Assembly (NCBI GenBank): GCA_003343995.1
Contig: QAKE01000021.1
Location: forward strand, 1 to 64,000
Length of the DNA stretch: 64,000 nucleotides
Direction of reading: 5' to 3'
From: Bacillota bacterium
Lineage (GTDB): Bacteria; Bacillota; Clostridia; Christensenellales; Borkfalkiaceae
Shown here: in pieces, positions 25,045 to 32,946 of the stretch
Position numbering within the stretch: position 1 is the stretch's first letter
Layout of the letters: each line of letters opens with the position of its first letter
Made by a program: the position numbers and the translations under genes
The notes under the pieces: model-generated
The model's database searches: none
What the model was told of the DNA's origin: nothing
The model's input: only the letters and a program-made list of their open reading frames with translations

Positions 25045-26699
25045 AAAATCAACGGGCGTTGCAATGGATTAAGCAGGGGCTGAAAGGGCAGGGGAAAAAG
25101 ATCGCGTTCGTCATCGCCGCCACCGTCGTCAACGCGTCCGTTACGGTGCTTTACGCGCTCCTCGTCAAGGATATCGTAAACGAGGCGACGGCGGCGGACG
25201 GCTCCATTCAAAAAATAGGCGTGCTCGCGGCGATCATCGCGGGCGCGGTGGTTTTGCAGTGCGTTTTAGCGCTCCTTTCGGGGCTGATACGGGAAAACTT
25301 GCGTGCGCGCGCGGAAATTCAGCTGAGAAAGCGCGCGTTCGACGCGGTGCTCGGCGGCGATTACGCGGAGATTTCCGCCTATCACAGCGGCGATATTCAA
25401 AACAGAATTTTTTCCGATTCCGCCATCGTCGCCGACGGCGCGGCGCGCATTTTGCCGAACCTCGTCGGCGCGGCGAGCACCTTGGCGTTCAGCGCGGTCA
25501 CCTTGTTTATCTTACAGCCGATATATACGGCGATTTTGCTCGGCGCGTGCGTGGCGGCGTTCTTTCTGGCGATTTCTTTCCGCAAAATCATCAAGCGATT
25601 GCACAAGCAAACGCGGGAAGCGGACGGAAAGTCCCGCGAATTTATGCAGGAATCGGTGGAAAACCTCCTCGCGGTGCAGGTGTTCGAGGCGCAGGGCAAT
25701 TTTTCCAAAAAGGCGGAAAAACTGCTCGATAAATTTTACGCCGCGGCGGCGCGGCAGAACCGCTTCACGATTTTTTCCATGGATTCCGTGTGGATGGCGT
25801 TCCGCATTTTCTACGTCGCCGCCCTCATCTTCGGGTTGTTTGAAATCTTTTACGGCCGCACCGACTACGGCACGCTCACCGCGATGCTGCAGCTCGTCAG
25901 CCACATTCAGACGCCCGTTATCAACCTTTCGGGCGTTGCGCCCCGCTACTTTATGATGATCGCCTCCGCCGAACGGCTGATGGAGCTGGAAAAAAAGCGC
26001 GCGAAAAACTACGGCGGCGAGCCCGCGGCGGCGTTTTACGAAAAGCTGGAAGCGCTGGTGTTCGACGACGTTACCTTTCATTACGGCAGGGAAAGCGTGC
26101 TCGAACACGTCGATCTGCGGGTGAAGAAGGGGGATTTCGCCGTCATAAAAGGGGAATCGGGCATCGGCAAGAGTACGCTTTTAAAACTACTTTTAGGGGT
26201 GTATAAGCCGGTGGAGGGCGCGGTGTATCTGCAAACGCAAGCGGGCAGGGAAAGCGCGGTTTCGGGGCTGTTCGCCTACGTGCCGCAGGGCAACATGCTC
26301 TTTTCCGGCACGGTGCGGGAAAACCTTTGTTTCATCAACGAAAACGCGGACGAAGAACAGCTGCGCCGCGCGCTGGAAAGCGCCTGCGCGGAATACGTGT
26401 ACGCTCTGCCGGAGGGCTTGGAAACGCCCATCGGCGAAAACGGGTTCGGGCTGAGCGAAGGGCAGGTGCAAAGGCTTGCCATCGCCCGCGCACTGCTCGC
26501 CGACGCGCCGGTTTTGTTGCTGGACGAGGCGACCAGCGCCCTCGACGCCGACACCGAGCGGGCGCTGTTGGAAAACCTGCGGGCGCTCGGCAATAAAACA
26601 GTCATTTTAATCACGCACAAGCAGGCGGCGGAATCGCTTGCCGACGCCGTGATCACCATCAAAAACAAGGAGGTTCACATCGATGAACGCAAATCTTGA
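25041..26699 (+). CDS. ABC exporter, fused permease and ATPase
   Basis: This 552-residue half-transporter has an N-terminal domain of about six membrane helices (residues 15-300) and a C-terminal ATPase. The ATPase carries Walker A GESGIGKST, Q-loop YVPQGNMLF, signature LSEGQVQRLAIARALL and Walker B VLLLDEATSALD. It belongs to the large lipid/peptide/drug exporter group; the cargo is unknown. It is translationally coupled to the peptidase before it and overlaps proA by 17 bases. Confidence 0.92.
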   Translation: MKNQRALQWIKQGLKGQGKKIAFVIAATVVNASVTVLYALLVKDIVNEATAADGSIQKIGVLAAIIAGAVVLQCVLALLSGLIRENLRARAEIQLRKRAFDAVLGGDYAEISAYHSGDIQNRIFSDSAIVADGAARILPNLVGAASTLAFSAVTLFILQPIYTAILLGACVAAFFLAISFRKIIKRLHKQTREADGKSREFMQESVENLLAVQVFEAQGNFSKKAEKLLDKFYAAAARQNRFTIFSMDSVWMAFRIFYVAALIFGLFEIFYGRTDYGTLTAMLQLVSHIQTPVINLSGVAPRYFMMIASAERLMELEKKRAKNYGGEPAAAFYEKLEALVFDDVTFHYGRESVLEHVDLRVKKGDFAVIKGESGIGKSTLLKLLLGVYKPVEGAVYLQTQAGRESAVSGLFAYVPQGNMLFSGTVRENLCFINENADEEQLRRALESACAEYVYALPEGLETPIGENGFGLSEGQVQRLAIARALLADAPVLLLDEATSALDADTERALLENLRALGNKTVILITHKQAAESLADAVITIKNKEVHIDERKS

Positions 26700-27930
26700 A
26701 ACGCTGGGCAGCCGCGCGAAAACGGCGGCGGCGTGTCTGAATAAATTGAGCAAAAAGGAAATCGACGCCGCGCTCGAACGGGCGGCGGACAAGCTGGTCG
26801 AGCGGACGGAAGAGGTGCTCGCGGCAAACGCCGCGGACGTAAAGCGCGCGGAGGAAAAGGGGGTGAACGCGCCCCTCGTGGACCGCTTGCGTTTGGATAA
26901 GGCGCGCATTGCGGATATCGCCGACGGACTGCGCAAAATCGCGGCACTGCCCTCGCCCGTCGGGGAAACGGTGTACGCCTACGAAAAGGAAAACGGCTTG
27001 AAAATCGAAGAAAAGCGCGTGCCCTTCGGCGTGATCGGCATGATCTTCGAATCCCGCCCCAACGTGGCGGCGGACGCCTTCGGTCTGTGTTTCAAAACGG
27101 CAAACGCCGTCATTCTGCGCGGCGGTTCGGACGCAGTATCCTCCGTTGCCGCCATCGTGGGCGCTTTGCGGTGCGCGCTGAAGGAATGCGGCGTGGACGA
27201 AAACGCCGTACAGCTCATCGAGGATACTTCCCGCGAGACGGTAACGCAGTTCATGAAGATGCGCGGCACGCTCGATCTGCTCTTTCCCCGCGGCGGAGCG
27301 GGGCTCATCCGCAACGTGCTGGAAAACGCCACCGTGCCCGTCATCGAAACGGGCACCGGCAACTGCCATATCTACGTGGACGAAACGGCGGACGCGGACA
27401 TGGCGGCGAATATCGTGTATAACGCCAAAACGCAGCGGTACGGCGTGTGCAATGCCTGCGAATCGTTGGTGGTGCATAAAAATATCGCCGCAAAAGCCCT
27501 GCCCGCGATCTACGCGCGGTTAAAGGAAAAGGGCGTGGAAGTGCGCGCGGACGAGTTCGCGCAAAAGATTTGCGCCGAGTTCAAGCCCGCTGCGGAAGAG
27601 GATTTCGGCACGGAATATCTCGACGCGGTGATTTCCGTAAAAACGGTGAACAGCGTGGACGAGGCGATCGCGCACATCAACAAATATAACACGAAACACA
27701 GCGAAAGCATCATCACGAACGACGCGGCGAACGCCGAAAAGTTTTTGAACGAAGTGGACGCGGCGGCGGTGTACGTAAACGCGTCCACCCGCTTTACCGA
27801 CGGGTTCGAGTTCGGTTTGGGTGCGGAAATCGGCATCAGCACGCAGAAACTGCACGCGCGCGGACCGATGGGACTGCGGGCGCTGACCACCACGAAATTC
27901 TATTGCCGCGGCGAGGGGCAGATACGATGA
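26683..27930 (+). CDS. proA: Gamma-glutamyl phosphate reductase
   Basis: ProA reduces gamma-glutamyl phosphate to glutamate semialdehyde with NADPH, the second step of proline synthesis. The 415-residue aldehyde-dehydrogenase-fold protein has GVIGMIFESRPNV, LRGGSDA, and the segment TGTGNCHIYVDE. The catalytic cysteine lies in YGVCNACESLVVH. No proB (glutamate 5-kinase) is in the window, so proA is separated from its usual partner and lies in an exporter and cysteine-synthase operon. Confidence 0.96.
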   Translation: MNANLETLGSRAKTAAACLNKLSKKEIDAALERAADKLVERTEEVLAANAADVKRAEEKGVNAPLVDRLRLDKARIADIADGLRKIAALPSPVGETVYAYEKENGLKIEEKRVPFGVIGMIFESRPNVAADAFGLCFKTANAVILRGGSDAVSSVAAIVGALRCALKECGVDENAVQLIEDTSRETVTQFMKMRGTLDLLFPRGGAGLIRNVLENATVPVIETGTGNCHIYVDETADADMAANIVYNAKTQRYGVCNACESLVVHKNIAAKALPAIYARLKEKGVEVRADEFAQKICAEFKPAAEEDFGTEYLDAVISVKTVNSVDEAIAHINKYNTKHSESIITNDAANAEKFLNEVDAAAVYVNASTRFTDGFEFGLGAEIGISTQKLHARGPMGLRALTTTKFYCRGEGQIR

Positions 27931-28850
27931 ATATTTACGGCGGCGTAGAGGAGCTTATCGGAAGAACGCCCCTTTTGGAATTGAAAAAAATCGCGGCGGC
28001 AAACGGGCTGAAGGCGCGCGTTTTCGCAAAGCTGGAATGTTTTAACCCCGCCGGCAGCGCGAAGGACAGAATCGCGCTTTTTATGCTGAACGACGCGGAA
28101 AAGCGCGGGGCGTTATCCCGCGGGGGCACCGTCGTGGAGCCGACGAGCGGCAACACGGGGGTGGGGCTTGCCATGCTCTGCGCCGCGCGGGGATATAAAC
28201 TGATTCTGATCATGCCGGAAAACATGAGCGAGGAGCGGCGCAAGCTGCTGAAAGCCTACGGTGCGGAGCTTGTGCTCACGCCGGCGGCGGAGGGCATGGC
28301 GGGCGCGATCGCGCGGGCGGAGGGCATCGCAAAGGAGCGCGGCGCCTTTCTCGCGGGGCAGTTTGAAAACCCCGCCAACCCCTTGACGCACTATCTGACG
28401 ACGGGCAGGGAGATTTACGAGGACGCCGACGGTAAAATCGATATTTTCGTCGCGGGAGTGGGCACGGGCGGCACGCTGAGCGGCTGCGCGAAGTTCCTCA
28501 AGGAAAAAAATCCCGCCGTGCGCGCGGTGGCGGTGGAACCCGCCGCGTCCCCCGTACTGAGCGGCGGAAAAAAGGGCGCGCACGGACTGCAAGGCATCGG
28601 CGCGGGGTTCGTGCCGAAAAATCTCGATATGTCCCTCGTGGACGAAATCGTGCGGGTGACGGAAGAGGAGGCGTTTTTCTGCGCGCGCGAGCTGGCGAAA
28701 ACAGAAGGCGTTTTAACGGGCATATCCTCGGGCGCGGCGCTTTTCGCCGCAAAAACGCTGGCGATGCGGGCGGAAAACGAGGGCAAAAACATCGCCGTCG
28801 TTCTCCCCGATACGGGGGCGCGGTATTTTTCCGCCAAACTTTTCGATTGA
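27927..28850 (+). CDS. cysK: Cysteine synthase (O-acetylserine sulfhydrylase)
   Basis: CysK makes cysteine from O-acetylserine and sulfide, using pyridoxal phosphate. The 307-residue protein has the PLP lysine in NPAGSAKDRIA (residues about 36-46), the TSGNTGVGL substrate loop, and the GTGGTLSG phosphate site. Near the C terminus it has GISSGAAL. The start at 27927 overlaps the proA stop (ATGA). No cysE lies nearby. Confidence 0.94.
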   Translation: MNIYGGVEELIGRTPLLELKKIAAANGLKARVFAKLECFNPAGSAKDRIALFMLNDAEKRGALSRGGTVVEPTSGNTGVGLAMLCAARGYKLILIMPENMSEERRKLLKAYGAELVLTPAAEGMAGAIARAEGIAKERGAFLAGQFENPANPLTHYLTTGREIYEDADGKIDIFVAGVGTGGTLSGCAKFLKEKNPAVRAVAVEPAASPVLSGGKKGAHGLQGIGAGFVPKNLDMSLVDEIVRVTEEEAFFCARELAKTEGVLTGISSGAALFAAKTLAMRAENEGKNIAVVLPDTGARYFSAKLFD

Positions 28851-28906
28851 AAACGGTGGCGTTTTCGCCGCAAAGATGATACAATAAAGAAAAACGGAGA
28901 AAGAAT

Positions 28907-29287
28907 ATGAAAATAGCACTGATAGCGCACGATAAAAAGAAAAACGAAATGATCGATTTCGCCGTGAGATACCGCGACGTTCTCTGCGAGCACGAACTGT
29001 TCGCAACGGGCACCACCGGCACGCTGGTGATGGGCGAAACGGGCTTGAATATCACCCGTATGAAGAGCGGTCCGCTCGGCGGCGATCAGCAGATCGGCTC
29101 GATGCTGGCGGACGGCAAGCTCGATTTGATCATCTTTCTGCGCGATCCGCTCACGGCGCAGCCGCACGAGCCGGATATTTCCGCGCTGCTCCGCTTATGC
29201 GACGTGTACTGCGTGCCCCTCGCCACGAACACCGCCACGGCGGCAATCGTGATGAACGCCTTGAAAAACGGCGATTTCGTAAAATAA
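28907..29287 (+). CDS. mgsA: Methylglyoxal synthase
   Basis: MgsA converts dihydroxyacetone phosphate to methylglyoxal and phosphate, a bypass of lower glycolysis used under phosphate stress. The 126-residue protein shows IALIAHDKKK, the phosphate-binding FATGTTG, SGPLGGDQQIG, and the catalytic Asp region LDLIIFLRDPL. All are as in the family. A GGAG site precedes the ATG, and a perfect terminator follows. Confidence 0.96.
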   Translation: MKIALIAHDKKKNEMIDFAVRYRDVLCEHELFATGTTGTLVMGETGLNITRMKSGPLGGDQQIGSMLADGKLDLIIFLRDPLTAQPHEPDISALLRLCDVYCVPLATNTATAAIVMNALKNGDFVK

Positions 29288-29299
29288 TAACGCTTTTCG

Positions 29300-29333
29300 G
29301 CGCGGCGGAAATTTCCGCCGCGCAAATTTTTTT
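29300..29333 (+). terminator. Terminator of mgsA
   Basis: Perfect 24-bp palindrome GCGCGGCGGAAA with its complement (29300-29323), then AAATTTTTTTT. Confidence 0.8.
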
Positions 29334-29348
29334 TAAATTTTTTGCAAA

Positions 29349-29364
29349 TTAGTTTACGCTAACT
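29349..29364 (+). promoter_or_regulatory. DtxR-box-like site upstream of the -35
   Basis: TTAGTTTACGCTAACT, an imperfect palindrome with half sites TTAG and CTAA. It resembles the first 16 bases of the DtxR/IdeR box (TTAGGTTAGGCTAACC) and ends two bases before the -35. Confidence 0.5.
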
Positions 29365-29365
29365 C

Positions 29366-29394
29366 TTGACGGCGGCGTTTCGTTATAGTATAAT
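29366..29394 (+). promoter_or_regulatory. Promoter of the second feo operon
   Basis: TTGACG (29366-29371), 17-bp spacer, TATAAT (29389-29394). Transcription should start near 29401. Confidence 0.8.
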
Positions 29395-29402
29395 GTCCAC
29401 GT

Positions 29403-29455
29403 GAGTTCGGATATGCGAACTCAAATTTTCAACCCATTGGTTCGCTTATGCGAAC
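29403..29455 (+). promoter_or_regulatory. Two palindromic operators over the transcription start
   Basis: Site one is GAGTTCG-GATATG-CGAACTC (29403-29422). Site two is GTTCGC-TTAT-GCGAAC (29440-29455). Both contain TATGCGAACTC. The position from about +1 to +55 is that of a repressor site. The DtxR-like protein encoded directly downstream is the obvious candidate. Confidence 0.65.
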
Positions 29456-29504
29456 TCGTGCCGCGCGGACGACGGCACGGCGGGCGGGGAAAAAAGGAGG
29501 AGTT

Positions 29505-29861
29505 ATGACGGCGTCGGAAATAGCCTATCTGTTTGCGATAAAAGAGCTCGCCGCGGGCGGAGACGGCGGGGCGCGCTGCAAGTTTGTGGCGGAAAAACTG
29601 CATTTTTCCCGTGCGAGCGCAAGCCGCGCGCTGGATAAGCTGTGCGTAAAGCGCATGATCCGCCGCACGGCGCATAACGGGTTCGCCCTTACCGAGGCGG
29701 GCGCGGCGGCGGTGGAAACTTATGATAAATGCGTGCGTGCGGTGCAAGGCGAGCTGATCGCCCGTTTCGGGTGCAGGGAAAGCGCCGCAAGGGCGGACGC
29801 GCTGCGCGTGGTGTGCGCGCTGTCGGAAGAAAACTTGAAAAAATTGGCGCAGGAGGAATGA
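29505..29861 (+). CDS. DtxR-family metal-dependent regulator
   Basis: This 118-residue protein is a winged helix of the DtxR/MntR type: MTASEIAYLFAIKEL, then recognition helix FSRASASRALDKL, wing GFALTEAG, and a short C-terminal helical part. It is shorter than typical DtxR proteins (about 140-230 residues) and lacks an SH3-like domain, though FeoA itself is such a domain and is encoded next. ATG 29505 has an AAGGAGG site (29494-29500). The upstream in-frame start lies inside the operator region and was rejected. It probably represses this operon when iron is ample. Confidence 0.82.
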   Translation: MTASEIAYLFAIKELAAGGDGGARCKFVAEKLHFSRASASRALDKLCVKRMIRRTAHNGFALTEAGAAAVETYDKCVRAVQGELIARFGCRESAARADALRVVCALSEENLKKLAQEE

Positions 29862-29862
29862 T

Positions 29863-30075
29863 ATGCCGTTAACGGTCGCGCCCCTGAACAGGGAAGTGAA
29901 GGTGTTGAAGGTGCTGGCGGAGGAAAAAACCAAACGGCACTTGGAAAATTTAGGCGTTTTGGCGGGAGAACGGCTGACGGTGCTTTCCGTCGTCGGCGGA
30001 AACGTCATTTGCATGGTAAAACAGAGCAGGCTCGCCCTCGATCGGCAGCTTGCCGTTAAAATATTCGTAGCGTAA
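29863..30075 (+). CDS. feoA: FeoA-like domain protein, first copy of the second operon
   Basis: This 70-residue SH3-like protein starts one base after the regulator stop. KRHLENLGVLAGERLTVLS is the FeoA core, followed by the VKQSRLALDRQLAVKI strands. It differs clearly from the next FeoA (30086-30319). Double feoA genes occur in other Clostridia. One copy may work with the regulator or with FeoB; this cannot be told from sequence. Confidence 0.88.
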   Translation: MPLTVAPLNREVKVLKVLAEEKTKRHLENLGVLAGERLTVLSVVGGNVICMVKQSRLALDRQLAVKIFVA

Positions 30076-30085
30076 AGGAGGACTT

Positions 30086-30319
30086 ATGGAAAAATATTTA
30101 AGCGATTTCGCCGTCGGAGAGACGGGAAAAATCAAAAGCGTGGCGGGCGAAGGACGCATCCGCCGCAGGCTGTTCGATATGGGCGTAACGGCGGGCGCAA
30201 CGGTAACGCTGCGCAAAAAAGCGCCGCTGGGCGATCCCGTCGAGCTCAATATCCGCGGTTACGAGCTTTCTTTAAGAAAGGCGGAGGCCGCCTGCGTGCT
30301 CACGGAGGTGGAAAAATGA
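30086..30319 (+). CDS. feoA: Ferrous iron transport protein A, second copy
   Basis: This 77-residue protein is a canonical FeoA: GETGKIKSVAGEGRIRRRL, FDMGVTAGA, and the APLGDPVELNIRGYELSLRK tail (split here into its parts). It is closer to the feoA at 1210 than to its upstream neighbour. AAAGGAGG precedes the ATG, and the stop overlaps feoB (ATGA). Confidence 0.93.
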   Translation: MEKYLSDFAVGETGKIKSVAGEGRIRRRLFDMGVTAGATVTLRKKAPLGDPVELNIRGYELSLRKAEAACVLTEVEK

Positions 30320-32565
30320 AAAAATTCGCTTTAGCGGGCAACCCGAACTGCGGCAAAACCACGCTTTTCAACCTGCTCACCGGCTCGACCGCGTATGTGG
30401 GCAACTGGCCGGGCGTTACCGTGGATAAGCGGGAAGGCGTGTATAAAAAACTTTCCGAGCCGCTGCAAATCGTCGATCTGCCCGGCATTTATTCCCTTTC
30501 GCCCTACACGCCGGAAGAGGTCGTTTCCCGCAATTTTCTGCTCGACGAGCGCCCCGACTGCGTGATCAACATCGTTGACGCGACCAACCTCGAACGCAAC
30601 CTCTATCTGACGACGCAGCTTTTGGAAATCGACGTGCCCGTCGTCATCGCCCTCAACATGATGGACGAGGTGGAGAAGGCGGGCGACGGGCTGGACGTGA
30701 AGGCGCTGGAGCAAAAGCTCGGCGTGCCCGTCGCGGCGATTTCCGCGCTGAAGGGCACGGGCGTGCACGAGCTGATGAAGCGCGCTTACGAAACGTGCGC
30801 CACGCAGAAAAAGGGCTTTACCGTGCTGAAAAATTCGCCGCTCGCCCATCTCGTGAACGACGTGAGGATCGCCCTCGATGGCAAAGGCGTGCAAAACGCC
30901 CTTTTCCACGCGGTGAAGCTTGCGGAAAAGGACGAAATCGAAGCGAGTATGCACCCCGACGCGCTGAAAATGGTGGAGGATTTCAAAAACACCTTTTCCG
31001 ACAAGACGTTCGGCGGGGATTTCGAGGCGCTCGTTGCCGACGCGCGCTATAAATACATATCGGCTAATTTTTCTTCGGTTTATACCAAAAAGGGGGAAAA
31101 GGGCGCGCTGACGAAATCGGATAAAGCCGACAAAGTGCTCACGCACCGCATCTGTAGTATTCCGATATTTCTGGCGATACTGTTCGCCATCTTTCACGTG
31201 ACGTTTTCGGAAAACTTCCTCTTTCTGGGCGGGCTGTTTCCCGAAGATTGGGATCCGCTTGCGGGCACGATGTTCGAAGGGGTGTTTTTCGGCGGCGCCA
31301 TCTATTCGCCCGTCGTGATGATATTCAACCTTTGGAACGACGTGATCATCGCGCAGCTGTTCGGCTGGATCGGGCAGGGGCTGGAGGCGACGGGCATGGC
31401 TCCGTGGGCGTTCGGACTGTTGAACGACGGCGTGCTCGGCGGGCTTTCCGCGGTGCTGTCCTTCCTGCCGCAGATACTGTTTCTGTTTTTATTCTTCTCC
31501 ATTTTGGAAGACAGCGGCTATATGGCGCGCGTGGCGTTCATTCTCGATAGAATTTTCCGTAAATTCGGGCTTTCGGGCAGGGCGTTCATGCCGATGATCA
31601 TGGGGTTCGGCTGTTCGGTGCCCGCCATGACCAACACCCGCACGCTGGCGGACGAAAAGGAGCGCACGGCAACCATCCGCGTGATTCCCTTTTTCAGCTG
31701 CGGCGCGAAGCTGCCCATTCTCACCGCCATCGCGGGGGCGATTGCCGTTTCTTCCGACCTCGGCAGTCCGGACCTCATCACGTATTCGATGTACCTTTTG
31801 GGCATTTTGGTGGCGATATTCTCCGTTGTGCTCATGCGCAGCACCACGTTAAAGGGCGAAACGCCGCCCTTCGTGATGGAGCTTCCCGCTTATCACGCGC
31901 CGCGTTTTTCCTCGCTGATGATCCACCTTTGGGATAAGGCGAAGCATTTCGTCAAAAAGGCGTTTACCATTATTCTCGCGTCGGTGATCGTCATTTGGTT
32001 TCTTTCCAACTTTACGTGGAGCTGGACGTTGGTCGGCGGGGAAGAACACTTAAATCAATCGATTCTCGCTTCCTTGGGGCAGTTCGTGCAGCCGATCTTC
32101 ACGCCGCTCGGGTTCGGTTCTCAGCTCAACGAATACGGTTGGGTGTTCGCGGTGGCGGCGATTACGGGGCTTTTGGCTAAGGAGGACGTCATCGGCACGT
32201 TCGGAACGCTTGCGGCGGTGTTCGTGGGCGCGGTAATCGATACCGAGGCGGACGGCGGGCTTGCCGCCGTGCAGGCGATGATTGCCGGAACGGGCATCAC
32301 CGTGCCCGCGCTGATCGCGTTTATCGCCTTCAACATGCTCACCATTCCTTGTTTTGCGGCGGTGGCAACGGCAAAGGCGGAATTGCCGAGCAAGCGCACG
32401 TTCCGTTTTACCCTGCTTTTTTGGATAGCAACGTCCTATATCGTGGCGGCGGCGATTTACGTTATCGGCAGCTGGTGGTGGACGTGCTTTATCTGGGCGG
32501 CGGCGCTTGCCGCGGCAATCGCGGGCATTGCGATTTATCGTAAAAAAGAAACTATAAAGGTGTAA
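30316..32565 (+). CDS. feoB: Ferrous iron transporter B, second system
   Basis: This 749-residue Fe(II) transporter has G1 GNPNCGKTT, G3 DLPGIYSLS and G4 NMMDE in the GTPase domain. A helical linker, then Gate motifs (GFGCSVPAMTNTRTL) and about nine or ten membrane segments follow. It is longer than the first FeoB because the segment near residues 295-350 has an added stretch, and it lacks the Cys-rich tail, which is encoded separately just downstream. It is overlapped by feoA and followed after two bases by the small Cys-rich gene. Confidence 0.95.
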   Translation: MKKFALAGNPNCGKTTLFNLLTGSTAYVGNWPGVTVDKREGVYKKLSEPLQIVDLPGIYSLSPYTPEEVVSRNFLLDERPDCVINIVDATNLERNLYLTTQLLEIDVPVVIALNMMDEVEKAGDGLDVKALEQKLGVPVAAISALKGTGVHELMKRAYETCATQKKGFTVLKNSPLAHLVNDVRIALDGKGVQNALFHAVKLAEKDEIEASMHPDALKMVEDFKNTFSDKTFGGDFEALVADARYKYISANFSSVYTKKGEKGALTKSDKADKVLTHRICSIPIFLAILFAIFHVTFSENFLFLGGLFPEDWDPLAGTMFEGVFFGGAIYSPVVMIFNLWNDVIIAQLFGWIGQGLEATGMAPWAFGLLNDGVLGGLSAVLSFLPQILFLFLFFSILEDSGYMARVAFILDRIFRKFGLSGRAFMPMIMGFGCSVPAMTNTRTLADEKERTATIRVIPFFSCGAKLPILTAIAGAIAVSSDLGSPDLITYSMYLLGILVAIFSVVLMRSTTLKGETPPFVMELPAYHAPRFSSLMIHLWDKAKHFVKKAFTIILASVIVIWFLSNFTWSWTLVGGEEHLNQSILASLGQFVQPIFTPLGFGSQLNEYGWVFAVAAITGLLAKEDVIGTFGTLAAVFVGAVIDTEADGGLAAVQAMIAGTGITVPALIAFIAFNMLTIPCFAAVATAKAELPSKRTFRFTLLFWIATSYIVAAAIYVIGSWWWTCFIWAAALAAAIAGIAIYRKKETIKV

Positions 32566-32567
32566 AT

Positions 32568-32735
32568 ATGGGCATTTGGGAAATTATCGTAATCATCGCG
32601 GCGGCGGGAATCGTCGCGGGGGTGATTGCAAAGAGCGTATGGAACAAGAAGCATAAAAAAGGCGGGTGCTGCGGGGACTGTTCTCATTGCAGCGCCTGCG
32701 CAGCGGCAAAAAAATCGGAAAATCCTCAAAAATAA
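32568..32735 (+). CDS. FeoB-associated Cys-rich membrane peptide
   Basis: This 55-residue gene has one N-terminal membrane helix (IWEIIVIIAAAGIVAGVIA). A basic stretch and a cysteine cluster follow (CCGDCSHCSAC, five Cys and one His). Such peptides follow feoB in many Firmicutes and are thought to take part in Fe(II) delivery or FeoB assembly. It starts two bases after feoB. The same kind of tail is fused to the FeoB at 1437-3608. Confidence 0.85.
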   Translation: MGIWEIIVIIAAAGIVAGVIAKSVWNKKHKKGGCCGDCSHCSACAAAKKSENPQK

Positions 32736-32744
32736 TTTGCAAAC

Positions 32745-32779
32745 AAGAAAGCGGCGCCGAATTTCGGCGCCGCTTTCTT
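32745..32779 (+). terminator. Terminator of the second feo operon
   Basis: Stem AAGAAAGCGGCGCCGA with its complement (32745-32779); a short T-rich end. Confidence 0.65.
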
Positions 32780-32800
32780 GCGGTAAACGCGCTTTTGATG

Positions 32801-32841
32801 AAAAAAATAACCGCCCCTTAGCCACGGCGGTTATTTTTAAT
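32801..32841. terminator. Bidirectional terminator of the small RNA locus
   Basis: Stem ATAACCGCC/GGCGGTTAT. On the minus strand it is followed by seven T, on the plus strand by five, so the minus direction is favoured. Confidence 0.7.
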
Positions 32842-32883
32842 AAATAACCCATAAGCTAACCGTTTATCGGTCTCGCCCTTGTG
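32801..32883 (-). ncRNA. Candidate small RNA of about 85 bases
   Basis: A minus-strand promoter (TTGACA 32912-32917, 17-bp spacer, TAGGAT 32889-32894) should start a transcript near 32883 that ends at the terminator at 32801. The RNA can form ACCG/CGGT, and then a nested fold where TTAGC pairs with GCTAA around a GGTTATTT/AAATAACC hairpin. That fold excludes the terminator stem. No protein-coding frame is apparent and no minus-strand gene follows within reach. It may be a free-standing sRNA, or the antisense half of a lost type I toxin-antitoxin locus. Confidence 0.5.
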
Positions 32884-32888
32884 TCTGT

Positions 32889-32917
32889 ATCCTACACCAT
32901 AATAATAATTTTGTCAA
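32889..32917 (-). promoter_or_regulatory. Promoter of the candidate small RNA
   Basis: Minus strand TTGACA, 17-bp spacer, TAGGAT. Confidence 0.5.
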
Positions 32918-32946
32918 TAGTCTGCGGAAATTTTTTCGCGGATTTT

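Noticed and set aside
29403..29455. LexA (SOS) box reading of the feo operator palindromes
   Set aside because: The Bacillus LexA box is CGAACxxxxGTTCG; here the arms are in the opposite order (GTTCGCxxxxGCGAAC), and the downstream genes are iron transport.
32626..32847. A 73-codon plus-strand frame after feoB
   Set aside because: It overlaps the Cys-rich peptide gene in another frame and runs through two terminator hairpins.
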